Assembly: GCA_019096065.1 (NCBI GenBank)
Contig: JAGUCH010000001.1
Span: 5,084,001 to 5,148,000, forward strand
Reading direction: 5' to 3'
From: Paracyclopina nana
Lineage: Eukaryota; Arthropoda; Copepoda; Cyclopoida; Cyclopettidae
Length of the DNA stretch: 64,000 nucleotides
The translations under genes were made by a program, and so were the position numbers. A model generated the notes under the pieces. It had not been told where the DNA came from, did not search any database, and saw only the letters and a program-made list of their open reading frames with translations. Numbering within the stretch: the stretch's first letter is position 1; each line of letters starts with the position of its first letter. Of the stretch, positions 13,901 through 26,193 are shown one piece after another.

Positions 13901-16900
13901 ACTTCTCTTATATAGTTCTCGTGATGAGACTTTATAAATCGATCATCTTTTGATGACATTTGCCACGTGGTCGTTAATTGTCCTACATGCGTTTGTTTTG
14001 TAGTTTAGATGTCGACTTAATACTTACTTTTCGAACACCCTGTAGCAAATTCAGTTTGAATTACGAAAATTAGTTTAAGTTGGTATGCATGGAATACATT
14101 TCACTCATAAATATTGATTTTGCTGCATGGCGCCAAGACACATTGTCAAAAGAATGATTTTTAGTTAGCCTTTTAGTACCTAAGATAGTGCTTAAACAGG
14201 TGTTTTATTTAAATTGGTGCATATGTTATAGTGCTTTTCACGAGCCTAAGTTGATGAAATATTTGCGGAAGTATTGCAAGGCGCTCAGAAAACGGAAAAA
14301 TAGCATTCAAATCGGACAACTTGCTGCACAGCTTAGGTGATTATAGTTACATTCCTCATTCAAAAAATGTCAATGAAGATGACTAGAGTAATTATAGCTT
14401 TTTCAGTGGCTCTTTTTTTGGTAAAAAAAAACAACCATAATCACCCAATACACGTCAAAACAAAAATATGCTTGCATTCACCATTGTTACCTCAGGCTGA
14501 AATAGTTAGGATTTCCAAAGTAGTTGAGAGAGATAAAAGTAGAGAGAGGAAGCAAAAAGTGTTGTAGTAAATAGCACAGAAGGGTCATTTTACTGATAAG
14601 AAAAATAGTCCAATTTGAGAACTGGGAAAATAACACGCAAAGAAAAAGCTGGAGATTTAGCAAGAAACTCGCAAGCCACATACATTATAATGGCACGTGG
14701 GCCTACAAAACCATTCATTAAACCTCATAAGATCACTGGGGATTTTGTAAAAGGAAAAATACCAATGCAAAGTAAAGGTTAATGAACTGTTACGTTCTCG
14801 CTAAATATCCAGCTTTTTGTGAAATTAGAGTTACTCACATAGCCCTCAGGATGCAACTTGATGAGATACTTTTTGCGCTTGAAGCTCAGCTTTCTAATTT
14901 TCGCCCAAGAAAAGGTGTTAATCTTGGTGTAGTTTTGGAAGACAAGCACCCCCATGTGTGCAACAGCAAGATTCAGGGGAACACCTTCATGATCCTGAAA
15001 TAATACAGAGAAGAAAAATAAGTGCACGTAGAAAGGTAGCGGCACGTTTTTTCCCTTCCCGATTGCAGCCAACCAAATCGGAAGAACTTTCTTAGAATTG
15101 ATACTTTAACTCACCCGAATAAAATAATATCATTCTACTAACAAATTAATGAATCTCATTAAAATTACAATTTTAAAAAGCTAGGAAACGTTTTGGGTCA
15201 ACATTTTTGAGAATTGAAAGAAATAAAAACTCTATTTCGGGCGGACAGATGTTCACCCATTAAAAAATGTAGCTTTGCGCGCATTTGGAGAACTTTACAC
15301 CTTTATGTCGTTAGTGGTGCGAGTGTGAGGCTATAAAACACCCATTAACTGATTACTACTTTACACAATTTGGCCATTAGTAGCAGAAGAGTGCATACTT
15401 TGAAGTGGCCTTTACATAAAAGTATGCAGAGGTTCGATGAGAATGGTTTTTTAATAAAAGAAGACGAGGATATACCTCTTGCACCGATATTGGAAAAATC
15501 GTAAAGTTACCTTGGAAGCATGCATTTTTACACCATAAAGCTCGCAACGCCTGGCAGTCTCAAGAAGGTTCAGGTCGGCCTCGGCTGGAGATTGACCTCT
15601 AAAAAGTAGAAAAGATGAGCTTTAGTTGAATGTTGGCAGGCTTTCTTTCCAGATAAAGTCATTACACATGCTTTTTATGATTTTCCATTATTCTTCTTTC
15701 CAACTCTCCATCTTGCAGGGGAATGAACTTAAAGGATGACAAATATGTGTGGTCTGGATAGTCCTCCACCACATAGTCACCGCATTCAGCTGAAAATTAA
15801 TTAACTTTAGGCGTAGGTTCATAGCGAAACAGACACATGACTGCATCTTTGTTTCACATCACAATCAATAATCCCAAATGCTCTTTTGAAGCAGAGCATT
15901 CTGCTGTCCCTTTAGCAAAAATCATGAATAGGCTATAGTTACCTTGAACGATATAAGATGCCATAAGAGCTGCTGTGTTCTCATTGCATTGTAATTGACC
16001 AATTGCCAGGTCTCGCTTTATCTGCAGGCCAAAAAGGTATCGAGTGTATTCCTCCTCTATGAGCGAGGGGTCCGGTGTATAAAACTTGACACAAAACTTG
16101 AGCAGGGGCTCGTTACTCGACAGCCCCACTTGATGATTCAGTTGCTTCTCCACATCCAGCCAATACTGCAAATGAAGTATACATAGCGTATGACAAAAAG
16201 TTTCTGCACTTTTGTATGCGGGGCAACTGAGCGAGGGCAAAAAAAATGGGAAAGAAAATGGCATTATATGACTCAAGTTCATTTCTGAGTCCTGTAAAAG
16301 AGAGGAAGCCAGAAAAACAATATCGAATGTTGCCTGGCTACAACTCTCTTTTGTGTACACAATTCTCCCTTTTAAAATCGAGTCTCCTACTTATTTTCTT
16401 GTTAAGGTTTTCCAGCGGTTCGGCAGATTTTAATCCCAAATGGAGAAAGAAATAATAAAATTGAGGTATCAATCTCGTCCGACAAGATGCTTAGAACTTT
16501 AATGAGACGTATGACACTGAGCTGCCGGATTTGACTTTTTTACATAGAAAATTAGCCTCGCTTGGCTTTTTGTCAATTGACGGTTTTTTGTAGGCAAAAG
16601 AAGTAGCACTGGTAAATAGCAAAATATGGTTCAATCAATTTTGTAAGAAGCCCTTCCAAAGCGTATTAAGATTGAGTGTGTAGGTGGTCATCCCATCTTT
16701 ACCTGACCCCCATAAATTCGAGATCATCTTGGAAAATTAAGTATTTTCATTGAGTGAAGCGTATTTTTTGAATTATTAACATGCAGAAGAAGCTGTAAAA
16801 AAGGAAACCATCATATCCGAAGCCTTTCTTCGAATTTTTAAACTTTTGGCTCTCCTCTTCCATTCTCGTCAAGTTTCTCCTTCTTTCATGCTCGCTGTCA

Positions 16901-19900
16901 AGACTGGGCTCGAGAAGGCGAAAGTGCGGAGTCAACAGAATACTGCGATGGCTCCAAGATTGGGGCAACTGTTTATATCTTTGGGACCGGAGCTAATTAC
17001 CAATTAAATGAAGTAATCGAGACGATCAAAGAGAAAGCAATCACGTGGTGGGAACTAATAATTGGTTACGGAGTCAAAATGCATTATTCAGCATTCATGC
17101 AGGAGCTTTTCCCCCTCATCCGGATGGCTTTAACATTGCCTGGTTAAGCCAGCCCATTGGCAAATCCTCTTATTTTCACGCCTGAGATAATTTTCTTGGG
17201 CTCTGGTGGAAACAGCAGCACGCTTAATGGAAAAAAGGAGGGCTGCAGCTACAAATCTAGAACTCGATGCTTCACCTACTCTGAAAATTCACCAATTACG
17301 CCAGAGATGCCAGAATGTATTACCATAATTTCTATCTTTTCTGCGAACAAAGTGACTACGATTGCCCTTGATCGAGGATTATATGCATTATTCATCTTAT
17401 TCGTCTAGCAGCAGTTATCTGTCAGTAAGAAGCAACCGATAATGCATGGGCCAAAATGCATAAATAGTAGAGATCATCATTATTCAGAGGCGAAATCGAC
17501 ATGTTTATGCACGTTTATTTAACCTTTCCATTGGTAAGCGTAAAAGTTCCCATGGGACTCATCATTTCAGCTTGCCAGCATTTCTAACATTTCGTGATGG
17601 TCGAGCGCAATTTAGCAATCACGCTCATGCATGCATCAAAAATAGTTGCTGGCATAAAACATTGTTATAAGCTACTTGCTGTTGTAGGAATAGCAATATT
17701 ATCGAGATAAGAAAGAGAGAATGACCTTCACCATGCCTTGTGGGACTTCCGAGAAGAAGAACTTGTATAATAGAAGAAGAAGAGCAAAATGTGGGGGCAA
17801 GAGACTCTAGTAGATTTCCTAGACTGCTCCTACTTCTGCTGTCGCACTACGAGAAAAAACCATAGAAAATGACAGCATGTTTGAAATTACCAGAAACTAC
17901 CTAGCTGATATGATGGGATGATGATGGGATCCAGATCCTATAAAAAGCAGATACGTACCAAAACAAAAACCACAACTCTGCTGAATAAGAGCAATCCAAG
18001 AAATCCCCAAAAATATGCTTCTTCAAGCTCATAACATTCTTTTCTGAGCCTAAGGCTTTTGCGATGCACGAAAATGTAGAGAGCTTGACCCAAACTTTCA
18101 AGGTTAGACGATTCTGCGAGGCTCAATGCAACACGATATACATTAGTCAATAGGAAACAACTGCCTTCTTCCAATGTAATTGTACATAGTAGAGACAATA
18201 TTACTTCTACCTCATTCTTTAGCCACAGCAAGACATTGCACCAAATGTGGTTAACAAACATATATCCTGTACTAAAAACACACATTTTAGGCTGAACGAG
18301 TGAGCATTGAGCTAGATCATTTAGAACCAGCCACAGATGCTATAAACGACCTCTTTTATGAGCCAGCCAGTATGAGTGCAATGTAGCGGTAGGCTTAGTC
18401 CCTACAATGGTATAAATAATAGCTGCACTACTGCAAATATGGTACAGCTCTATACACAGAGTGATGCATTCCCAAGGGTCATTTCCAGTGGAAGCTTTCA
18501 CAGCATCGTGAACATGAAGATTAAGGTAAAATTAAGAATCCAGTTTCATATTTCGAATACTGCAGGTAACATCTTGTGAAAGTTTTCTCCCAAGGGACTC
18601 TAGCCCGAGCAAGCGCTAGCTAGCTAGCTAGCTGTCTTTCTATTACTCTGACGCAGAGTCGCTATCAAGATACTACATCACTGGCATTAAAACCTCGTCC
18701 TAAATTAAAAGAAGCCAAGAAATGCATAAGCTACTGAAGCTTTACCAGAGCTATGTTCCAGGGACAGGATGGATAGGTGTTTTGCCAATAATGTAGGTCA
18801 GAATCAAAGCCAACCAGTCCCGAAAAAAAGTCGATAAAATGGGCCACACTTTGAGATGATAAATTGCCAATATCTTTCTCATGCCTTTTTCGCTTCACTT
18901 TACTTTACCAAATTGCGTTAGAGCTCATATCCTACTTCAGCAGGAAAAAAATAAAATTATTTTCTTACCGTGATTCCGTGACCATCTTGGTATTCAAGAC
19001 CAAAGTAATCCACTTCAAGAAGACTTAGTTGCTTGCAAACTTGATCAAACAATAACCGTCCTGGGGATTTCGCCTGAAAGAAATAGTATACATATAGTTT
19101 AATGCGAAGACTTTCTACTCATTCTGTTCCTCGCTCGGTTTTGACTCAGACTAGCCTCTTCAAATTCTAAAAGCCTAACCTACGAAAGGCAATGTGCTTC
19201 CTCACCAAACATTTTTAAAGAGTCCAAAAGTTATGCTTTCAATTTATGCCCTATGCGGATCAATCATGACAAAGACGTAGAATAAGAAAAACATATTCCA
19301 AAGTAGCTCAATGGAATGTGCAAAATGTATTAAGTAGCCCTCGTATTTCGACAATAAGATAACTTCTGAAGCAATTACTGTGCATAATGCCTTTAACGAA
19401 AGCTTGAGCTAACACATGGGTAAATGAAATGCGAGAAACAGGCAGACATTGCTCCTCCAGCCCTGCTCCACTCCATAGGCGGACTAGCAGCTCCTAGAAT
19501 GTTTGTAGCTCAGCACTTTTTTCAAAACTTGTAATTACATTGTAAAACTGCTTGAGAGCGGCACACCAACGCAACAGAAGAGCAATATTTTACAAAGAGC
19601 AAATTTTGCATTTTCTTTGACTACAGCAAATTTGCTAAGTCATTACATCAGTATGCTAAGCGTCTCAAGTTTCCTACTAGGACTTATTTGTGCAAAACTA
19701 GCCGGGCATCAGTCACGCGTTGCTGGGATCGAGCGAAGATTGCTCATTTTCAAGCTTGTTTTGATAAGTGAAATGGCCTTTGCATCTTTCCTTCTCACTC
19801 GTTTTTGTAGTGTGAGCTAGCTCGTAACGCTATTTCAGAGGAGGAGAGGCACGGCAAAAAATATGTGCTTACCTGGACTTGGAAGACTGTAATCGAGTCA

Positions 19901-20058
19901 TCGAGCATGAGCACTTTTACAGACATCATCTTGCCCATTTTAGACGACATTGGTGTGTTGGAGGTGGAATCGGGCTCGCCTTGATCACTTTGCCCACCAC
20001 CACTGGCTAAAATGGGCGTCTGGCGCCCCGACCGCCCCACGGGGTCACCGTGAGTCAT
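1961..20058 (-). CDS. Cdep: Cdep/FARP: FERM, RhoGEF and pleckstrin-domain protein (long isoform)
   Basis: Homologue of vertebrate FARP1/2 and fly Cdep, membrane-linked guanine exchange factors for Rho/Rac-type GTPases. Exons: 20058-19873, 19073-18969, 16165-15943, 15789-15666, 15598-15511, 14994-14839, 13586-13426, 13329-13255, 13196-13111, 12392-8715, 6349-6121, 5536-5353, 5018-4929, 4863-4730, 3834-3542, 3484-3375, 3320-3180, 3122-2898, 2732-2248, 2039-1961. They sum to 6852 nt (2283 aa) with every phase matching. Exons 1-9 encode FERM plus the FERM-adjacent region ([48 protein letters not shown]). Exon 10 is a 1.2-kresidue disordered linker. Exons from 5018 encode DH ([34 protein letters not shown]). 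PH1 is at 3320-2898 and PH2 at 2732-1961 ([20 protein letters not shown]). The start at 20058 ([11 protein letters not shown]) is the first ATG in an open 5' exon; an upstream non-coding exon is possible. Confidence 0.93.
7180..7362 (-). CDS. Candidate 60-aa small secreted ORF inside a Cdep intron (speculative)
   Basis: Starts at a true ATG ([11 protein letters not shown]) and runs into a hydrophobic core of about 15 residues rich in L, V and F, then a polar 33-residue tail ending with LNSIC and a stop. The shape is that of a signal peptide plus a short mature peptide. No dibasic processing site and only a terminal cysteine are seen. It lies on the Cdep sense strand in its intron. It could be a nested gene, an alternative first exon, or chance. 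Confidence 0.2.
   Translation of the reverse strand: MSWLLIVLNTSVFLLLLLFSLCVNLATTLTGKVWLPHAHFAAKQDDPREKVAGDELNSIC
7854..7859 (-). promoter_or_regulatory. Cdep: AATAAA poly(A) signal for the Cdep FERM-only isoform
   Basis: On the minus strand AATAAA reads 7859-7854, 302 nt after the TGA of the alternative last exon and inside the intron that would have to be removed to make the RhoGEF isoform. It fits a cleavage site ending the short transcript. Confidence 0.5.
8161..8612 (-). CDS. Cdep: Alternative last coding exon of Cdep (FERM-only isoform)
   Basis: Exon 10 ends in phase 1 at 8715 (AAA G, donor gtaatg). It can join this exon at 8612 (acceptor cttag), giving [17 protein letters not shown] and then an acidic tail that ends at TGA 8163-8161. 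It can equally join 6349 (acceptor tacag) in the same phase, giving [12 protein letters not shown] and the RhoGEF half. This exon has no clear donor before its stop, and an AATAAA lies 302 nt downstream, so I read it as an alternative terminal exon. The product would be 1777 aa with FERM and FA but no DH or PH domains, so it would be unable to exchange GTPase nucleotide. The tail is rich in D, E and S with no recognisable fold. A cassette use with a cryptic donor is the alternative. Confidence 0.7.
8715..12392 (-). other. Cdep: Giant 3678-nt internal exon of Cdep encoding a disordered linker
   Basis: One uninterrupted exon codes for about 1226 residues between the FA region and the DH domain. 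The composition is low-complexity: poly-E near 11400-11450, proline runs near 9030, 9090 and 10560, many S/T/N stretches, an SRSRSRS run near 8890 and repeated acidic patches. No globular domain is recognisable. Vertebrate FARP linkers in this place are only a few hundred residues long. Open reading frames on the other strand here are shadows. Confidence 0.85.
13587..14838 (-). other. Cdep intron 6
   Basis: AT-rich intron of 1252 bp between two FERM/FA exons. Short hydrophobic ORFs here reflect AT-rich composition; nothing else is seen. Confidence 0.5.
16166..18968 (-). other. Cdep intron 2
   Basis: 2.8 kb intron in the FERM domain. It contains a short GCTA tetranucleotide run at about 18616-18632. 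A 115-codon minus-strand ORF (17938-18285) has hydrophobic stretches but no recognised family. No exon was supported. Confidence 0.5.
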
Positions 20059-23000
20059 GATGTGCGATCCCAGCAACTATTTTACATTGTCCTGCAAATA
20101 TGTACAAGTAGCCATTAGTGCGATTGTCGTTTCCACCTTATGGGGTTGCATGCCTCAAAATGAAGCCGTTATTTGTGTTGGGGGAGGCTATGTTTACAGC
20201 TTTCCTTGTACCATAGGAGTGATGGCATCAGCCAAATTGAACATTTATTTAAAAAAAAAGTCAATTCCCCAATTCTAGTTTTTCGCATGAACTAAGGAGA
20301 TGCAAGCGAACAGAGCTGTTGCTCGCCAGGCGAAAGGGAAAAATCAATCACGTTTTTCCGCTGGGGAAGAATCTGATGCAATTAATGATGGCAGCCTTCT
20401 GCGACTACATACAAAATGTGCTTCTCCGCAGCAAATCAAGAATTTAGCCGTCACTTTTGGGCAACATTTCCCCAAGTAAATGATTGCTGTTCGCTGCCGC
20501 ATTCAAGGCGAGCCCATAAATCAAATTATTTCGAGTTATCCTTGCTTTCATTATGCATAAAGGGTAGAAGAAGCCCTTTCCGAGTGCTGCTCCGCTCCGA
20601 GGAGGCCAAAAAGATCTCATTTGGCCGTGATGCCAATGTTCTAAGGATTATTAGGAATTCAATCAATGTCGTTGAATGCCGATCCTTATGCTCAGCATCA
20701 GCCAACAAGATGTTCTATTATTTGCAAGTGAGCTATGCAGTTGCCCTAAATGCGAACATCATATGTGTCGTTCTTAATTATTTTCCCCGAGAAGCTTCTG
20801 CTTAATAGACTTTCCTTATCGAGACATACCTAGCCTAGTAGAAGCGTGCTATTGTGTGGATGGAGAAACTGCTGTCACTTGAACAATGCGCAAAACTTCG
20901 TGGAAGATGCAAAGTAGTTTTCATCAATGGCATTCAAGTATAGTAGAACTAGTTGATCGCTCTTCTCCTTAACAGTTCTTTAGCTAGACAAGAGCTTGCA
21001 GCTCTTGAAATTGACAACAAGCCAAAAAGAGTGTCACCCCTTTTAGGGCATACCACTTTCTCCTTCTTGCTGCTTCTATTTACGAAAATTGTAACTCTGC
21101 TCACCTGTCCACCAATCGCGAGTGCTTCTCGTAGTAAGAAACTAGGCTGACACAAGACCACTGAGGCACACCAAAAAAGGCCAGGCCTTTTCCTCCCCCG
21201 ACGAGAGAAGCAGTAGCCAAAACGGCTGCCTGACTCTGACTAAGCTGAGGCGAAGGCCGGGAACTGCTGCTGCTTTGCTTAGCCTCAAGTCAGCTGCAAC
21301 ACAGGGTTACCAGATCGGGCTTTTTTCGGACGCATAAGGAGATGATGGAGGAAATCGCCAAAATCATCAAAGCGAACCGCCCCGTTATTTGCGGAACACT
21401 TTCGATGCATTGAGGGTGAGGTACTTTTAAATCGCCCCCTACTCATTTCACGAATTTTATAATCAAAGACATGGCCTTAATTTATCAACACGTCCTCTTT
21501 TTTAACAAGCGACCTTCTTAATTCATACAAGATGTTATACACTGTGAATCGTTCAAAATTTGAATAGAGAAAACTTAAAAGGCCAGAAAGCATCCCAAGC
21601 GAGCCGTGTTTTCAGTCTGGTCACACGGTTGTAATGTTGCCTGACCAAATCTGCGCGCATCAAACCTGACTTTTCCCACCTTGCTGAAAACAGAGCCCTA
21701 GCCCGATTCTCGGGGTCCCTTTCAGCTCCCAAAGCAAGCAAGGCCCTTAAAGGGGGCTCAAAAGGTCGCATGCGATGCCAAGGCGAAGACCAGGCCTTTA
21801 GAAACGGCAAGGAAGGCCAGAAGAAAGCTCAGGCCGTGAAGGCAAAGACCAGGTTTTTGCCGCACGCTCTCGTCTCATGCTCAGTTTTCGGCGTGGCCGC
21901 AAGCCCGCAAGCGGTGCTGCGTCTCAGCGCTGAGACGGTCGGCCTGGCGCGCCTGGCTCAGTTTTGCAGTGTCACGTGACCCAACTCACCTTTCGCCATT
22001 GGTGGGCAAAGTTTGCGTTAGCCTGCAGTCTAAAGCCGTCCAAGCTCGGCATGCTGCTGCTCTACTTTTAAAGGTAAAACGAGATGTGGACGTACGTTCT
22101 ACGATTGCGTTGATTGCGGCCTCCATCATCGTTTAAAGCCATCGGAATTATGGCTTTTAGGATCCAGTTGCGAATCAGAAACTTGATCGGCCATTGCGAA
22201 CAAGTGCAAAATTGTCAGCAACAGCTAAATGTTGCTTCGTAGTGCGTTTGCAGTGGCCAAAAATGAAGCAACTTTATGTGCATCATTTTCCCTCTCTTCG
22301 TTGCATTTCGGATAAATCATGAAAAATTGCGCCGGTTTCGGTCATGTGCGAGATTTTTGTGCAAAGTCTTGAAAGATGAGGTTAATATATGAAAAAAAAC
22401 GCGCTTAATATTTCCGCTTCCGCTTGTGCTCAAGTAAGTACAGAGGCTGACAAATCTGCGAATCGATCGTAGAAAGTCATTCTACATTAGTTTCTGTAAG
22501 ATGGAAGAGTTAAAAGGCAAACATCGGAAACTTATTTCGCTTGAAATGCATCCTCGAGTGCAGATGATCATCTCTCAATGGAAACGAATCCGACGGACAT
22601 TTTATTATTCCCCTTTTAAAACGAAGAGTCCAATTGCAATTTTTGTTTATTGTGCGGAACGGCAAAAAGACACTGAGCGGGTATTCAAAATTGCGTGTTC
22701 CTTAAACGCCACTTGGGAAATGAGAAAATTGTAGCCTCTTTTTACGATCCACTACAAGCCAGTCCAGCGATCTTCAAAATGTGCGATTATTTCTTTGAGT
22801 CACTAAGAGACAAACATATCTTACTGAAGGCCCCGAGTCTTTGTAGATTATCATCAGAACGCAAACAGAGGCAATTTCGAAAGCTTTGTTCATTTGATGA
22901 TGATGATTTGGTTCCACCTTTGAAATATTCTGCACTGAAAGATTCCACCTCGCATCGGGTTAAAAATTTCCCTAAATTGCTTTTACAGCTACTTGCTGAT

Positions 23001-23061
23001 GCCACATTTTACATTTCAATCGGAAAGTGTACAATGTCGTATTGTCAAAAATCTGTTGGAG
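20059..23061. other. Intergenic stretch and likely Cdep promoter/5' region
   Basis: No gene was recognised. A GC- and CpG-rich block at about 21690-21990 stands out from AT-rich surroundings and is a candidate promoter or first non-coding exon for Cdep, which reads leftwards from 20058. Two AATAAA motifs on the minus strand (22651-22646 and 22606-22601) probably end the oxygenase transcript. Confidence 0.45.
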
Positions 23062-24185
23062 CTACTTGTAGTAAGTTTCGGAGAATCTTTGCTGGATGTG
23101 CTCAAGGGCCGTTCTGGGTTTGCGCTCAGTGGCCGCACCGAGAGGCTCGATGGGAGTGTCGTGGTCTGGATGAATGAACAGGGCCATCGAGAACCGCGAT
23201 CGGGCGCACGTTTCCGCATCCACGGCGACTCTGTGTGGCGTTGCGCGGTACTTGTTCGCTGACCAGAACTGCAGCACATCTCCAATGTTCACCACAATGG
23301 TGCCAGCGATCGGGGGAGCCTTCGTCCACTCTTCACCGTCAAACGCGCTTCGCACCTCCAGACCGCCCAGTTTGTCCTTTACGGGGAAAAAGCAGTGCCT
23401 CAATGAGGAAAGGCATCTAATAAGGAGCTTAATGGAAAATTAGCCTACTTGCAGCAAAAGCGTCAATCCTCCATAATCCGTGTGAGTGCCGCATCTCGTG
23501 ACCTTCTTGCTCTCTCGCGGTTCAATTAGCGGAGGATAGTGGAGCAATCGCAGCGACGACGCGTTGCCCTTTGCGCCTTTAAACATGCCGGCATGTTGGG
23601 AAATGAACTTGTCTTGGTCGACATGGAGATCGATGGCCAGGCAGCGTAACAGCCGCTCCGTTAGCCTCGCGCCTTGCTCCAAGAACTGGTCAAGGGAGCG
23701 GCGAAGATTGGGCACCTCAAAGTCCGGCAAATCTCCGCTCGAAGCAACCGTTTGCACATCGAGGCTCTCTTTGGACTCGAAGATGGAATCGTCCTCCAAA
23801 ACTTCCCGTCCCGTCCTGGAATAGCCTTGAATGGACTGAACACCTCTCCTGCAGTAAAAGTTTCGAAATCGCCGTTCTCGTTAAGAAGGCGTGCTGCAGC
23901 GCTTTCATCTGGGCGTTGCGCGACAATCATAACTCACGCGTATTTATCCTTAATGGGTTGGGGCAGGCAAAAGAACTTTTCCGACTCTTGAAAGCAGCTC
24001 GATATCGTTCTCGCGTCGACGCCATGGTTGGAGATGTAAGCAAAGCCCCAAGTGGAGAGGGCCTCGGCCAAACTTTGCGACACTTTTTTGTAGCTGTCCG
24101 CACTTGGCCGCTCCGACGTCAACGCAATTCCAGAAATGTCGATCACGGGAATATTCTCCATTGTCAGCAATGACGAAAGATGCAT
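23062..24185 (-). CDS. Isopenicillin N synthase-like 2-oxoglutarate/Fe(II)-dependent oxygenase
   Basis: Three exons, 24185-23938, 23848-23449 and 23376-23062, give a 320-aa protein with matching phases. The N-terminal DIOX_N block reads IPVIDISGIAL and WGFAYISNHGVD. The catalytic double-stranded beta helix has the metal triad: H and D in GTHTDYGGLTLLLQ and the distal H in ATPHRV. Eleven residues or so later comes RFSMALF, the R-x-S that binds 2-oxoglutarate in this family. All key residues are present and the length is normal, so an active soluble oxygenase is expected. Members act on very diverse small molecules and the substrate cannot be read from sequence. A second in-frame ATG eight codons in (24161) sits closer to the conserved IPVID and could be the real start. 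The neighbouring kelch gene lies 455 bp upstream on the same strand. Confidence 0.9.
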
Positions 24186-24640
24186 TAAGCTCCCTCCTTT
24201 TGTGCACGTGTCTGATAATCTTGTTTGTTCGCGACAATCCGAGATTTCAAAATGTAGGACAGATTTTGAATTAGGGGGCTATGCAAACGTTTTGGAAAGC
24301 TCTCCGAGAATAACAGTTCGAATTTGCTACTCGTTTATCATCTAATGCTGAATGCCAACTGCCATTCGGATAAAATAATGTCGGACCACATCTTACTAAG
24401 TATATTTTACTGTTTTAAAGTTACACATACGGACCGCTCATATCAATCTCACTTTCTCGATCTCTCATTAGATGAATACGACCCATCTCACGCAAGGTAG
24501 ATGGTTCCACTTTTAAAGCATGTTAACAATTCAGTCAAAATGGGCTGGCTGGTGTTCTTTTCCAGGACTTACAATACACACTGAATTACACTGATTTAAC
24601 TTTGTACGTTGACATTGCAAAAGGGCAGCAGCATTATTGT

Positions 24641-25761
24641 CTATCTTTCTCGCTTTTGAGCGCACTTTGGGAACAAACTCAGGGATATCGGGGTGGATGC
24701 TGGCCACCTGCGATCAAACTGAAGTCTCGAGGCTGTTAGCCTCCACGACTGTCTTTTTTCGTCGTAATACTCAACGGTATCAAGGTCACGCACTCCATCC
24801 CAGCCGGCAGCGACTGTGATGCGACCTCCGACCATGGCCACTCCAGGCCGACCCCATCGGGCAGTGTTGAGGTCGGCCACCTTTCTCCATCCAGACGAGG
24901 GATTGTCGATGGGCAAGAACCTCACATCCTTCAGCCTAGTGCCTCCAGAATCACCGCCCACGACAAGCACCCCTTGTTCACCATGAAAGTCAACCATGGC
25001 ACATCCATGCTGGGCTCTCACGGGATTCAGTTCCGGCAGAGGCCACCATTTGCCCGTATCGAGGTCGAGCCTTTCGGCGACTTCGAGGCCTCCGTAGCCC
25101 CCTGTGACGATGATGGACCCGTTGCCAAGGCCTACGGCGCAATGCGAGTACCTGGACGAGGACATTCGGGGCCCTTCGGTCCACTCGGTCGTGAGCACAT
25201 TATGCATTTCCACGGAGTCAGTGTACCCATTGAGTTTTCCTAATGAACCGCCGAGGACCATGAGAAAGTTGCCCTCGAGGGCCCAAGCTGCAGCGTCTCT
25301 TGCCACCAGCATGTCCGGAGCCTCAGACCAGACTGGATCCGGATTGAAGCCTAGGAGCCAACAGTCTTTTTTAGGATCGCCGAAAATGTTGACTCCTCCA
25401 CAGGCTAGCACGCGTTCCTTGTCAATGGACTCAGCAATCATGCGCCATCGCATGGCCGGAAGGACAGGAACTGCACCCCTGCAAACACCCTTGTTGGTGA
25501 CAAGTTCCACTGTGTTGAGCACTCCATGTCTGTCACTCCTTCCTGCCAAGAGCAGAAGAGCATCCGGACGAACACAATCCAGGCGAGGAGTGACCCTTCC
25601 ATTTTGACACAGGGCCTCCTTTTGAAAAATGGACACGTATCCGGATTTGCAGGAAAGCTCGCATTTTGTGCCATGAGCCACGCTATATTCACCAAAGGCA
25701 TCAGGGAAGTGGTCGAGGCAAGTCACATTGCCATTAGCCACTTTCACTCCAACAAAGCAGC
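24641..25761 (-). CDS. Sushi-domain plus kelch-repeat protein, 5' exon not found
   Basis: The single visible exon runs from a splice acceptor (tatttag before 25761) to TAG 24643-24641, about 373 codons. Residues 15-60 resemble one sushi/CCP module: cysteines in VTCLDHFP, TKCELSCKSGY, EALCQNG and RLDC, with YSVAHGT between. After it come about six kelch-type blades with the glycine pairs and spaced Y/W (VTGGYGGLEVAERLDLDTG, LVVGGDSGGTRLKDVRF, VAAGWDGVRDLDTVEYYDE). The CCP module implies secretion, so a signal-peptide exon should lie upstream; it must end in phase 1, and I could not identify it between 25762 and about 26190. Kelch propellers are usually intracellular, so this secreted arrangement is notable. 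Function unknown. Confidence 0.8.
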
Positions 25762-26193
25762 CTAAATACAAATATTTATAATACTATGAGCTTATGTCAA
25801 GGTTACATCTGTTTGAATCTTTGTACGCTGAAATCCTTGCCATAACAATCAACTAGGCTGAAACCCGCTGAGACAAAATCCACGCTGGTTTCATCCACTT
25901 TTCAAATATCTTGGTTTAGCACAAAATAAGAAAACAGCACTAAGATTGAAACCAACACATTTTCTAGCTTGCTGATCACTAGGTTCATGATATTTTTTTT
26001 CCTAGCACAACTACGGTACAACTAGAGTTTAGGTAGCTATATCGAATGCGCATCAACAAATCGCAATAACTATAGCAATTTCTTTATCACAGTAACTAAC
26101 TAACCTTACTTTAAACAGTAAGCTTTCTTTTAAGTGCCATATAAGCTCCAGACGGATATGAATTTGAGCAGCACATTCGTTAAAATACGTAAT

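Noticed and set aside
14487..14681. 64-codon hydrophobic minus ORF (membrane-peptide-like)
   Set aside because: Lies in an AT-rich Cdep intron where T-rich codons give leucine and phenylalanine; nothing supports translation.
17938..18285. 115-codon hydrophobic minus ORF in Cdep intron 2
   Set aside because: No family signature, no splice support, and it lies in the sense intron of a well-supported gene.
20416..20805. 129-codon plus ORF upstream of Cdep
   Set aside because: No recognisable motif, no splice context, irregular composition; likely chance.
25880..25965. Short minus-strand ATG ORF with a hydrophobic start, candidate signal exon of the sushi-kelch gene
   Set aside because: No donor leaves the phase 1 needed by the acceptor at 25761.
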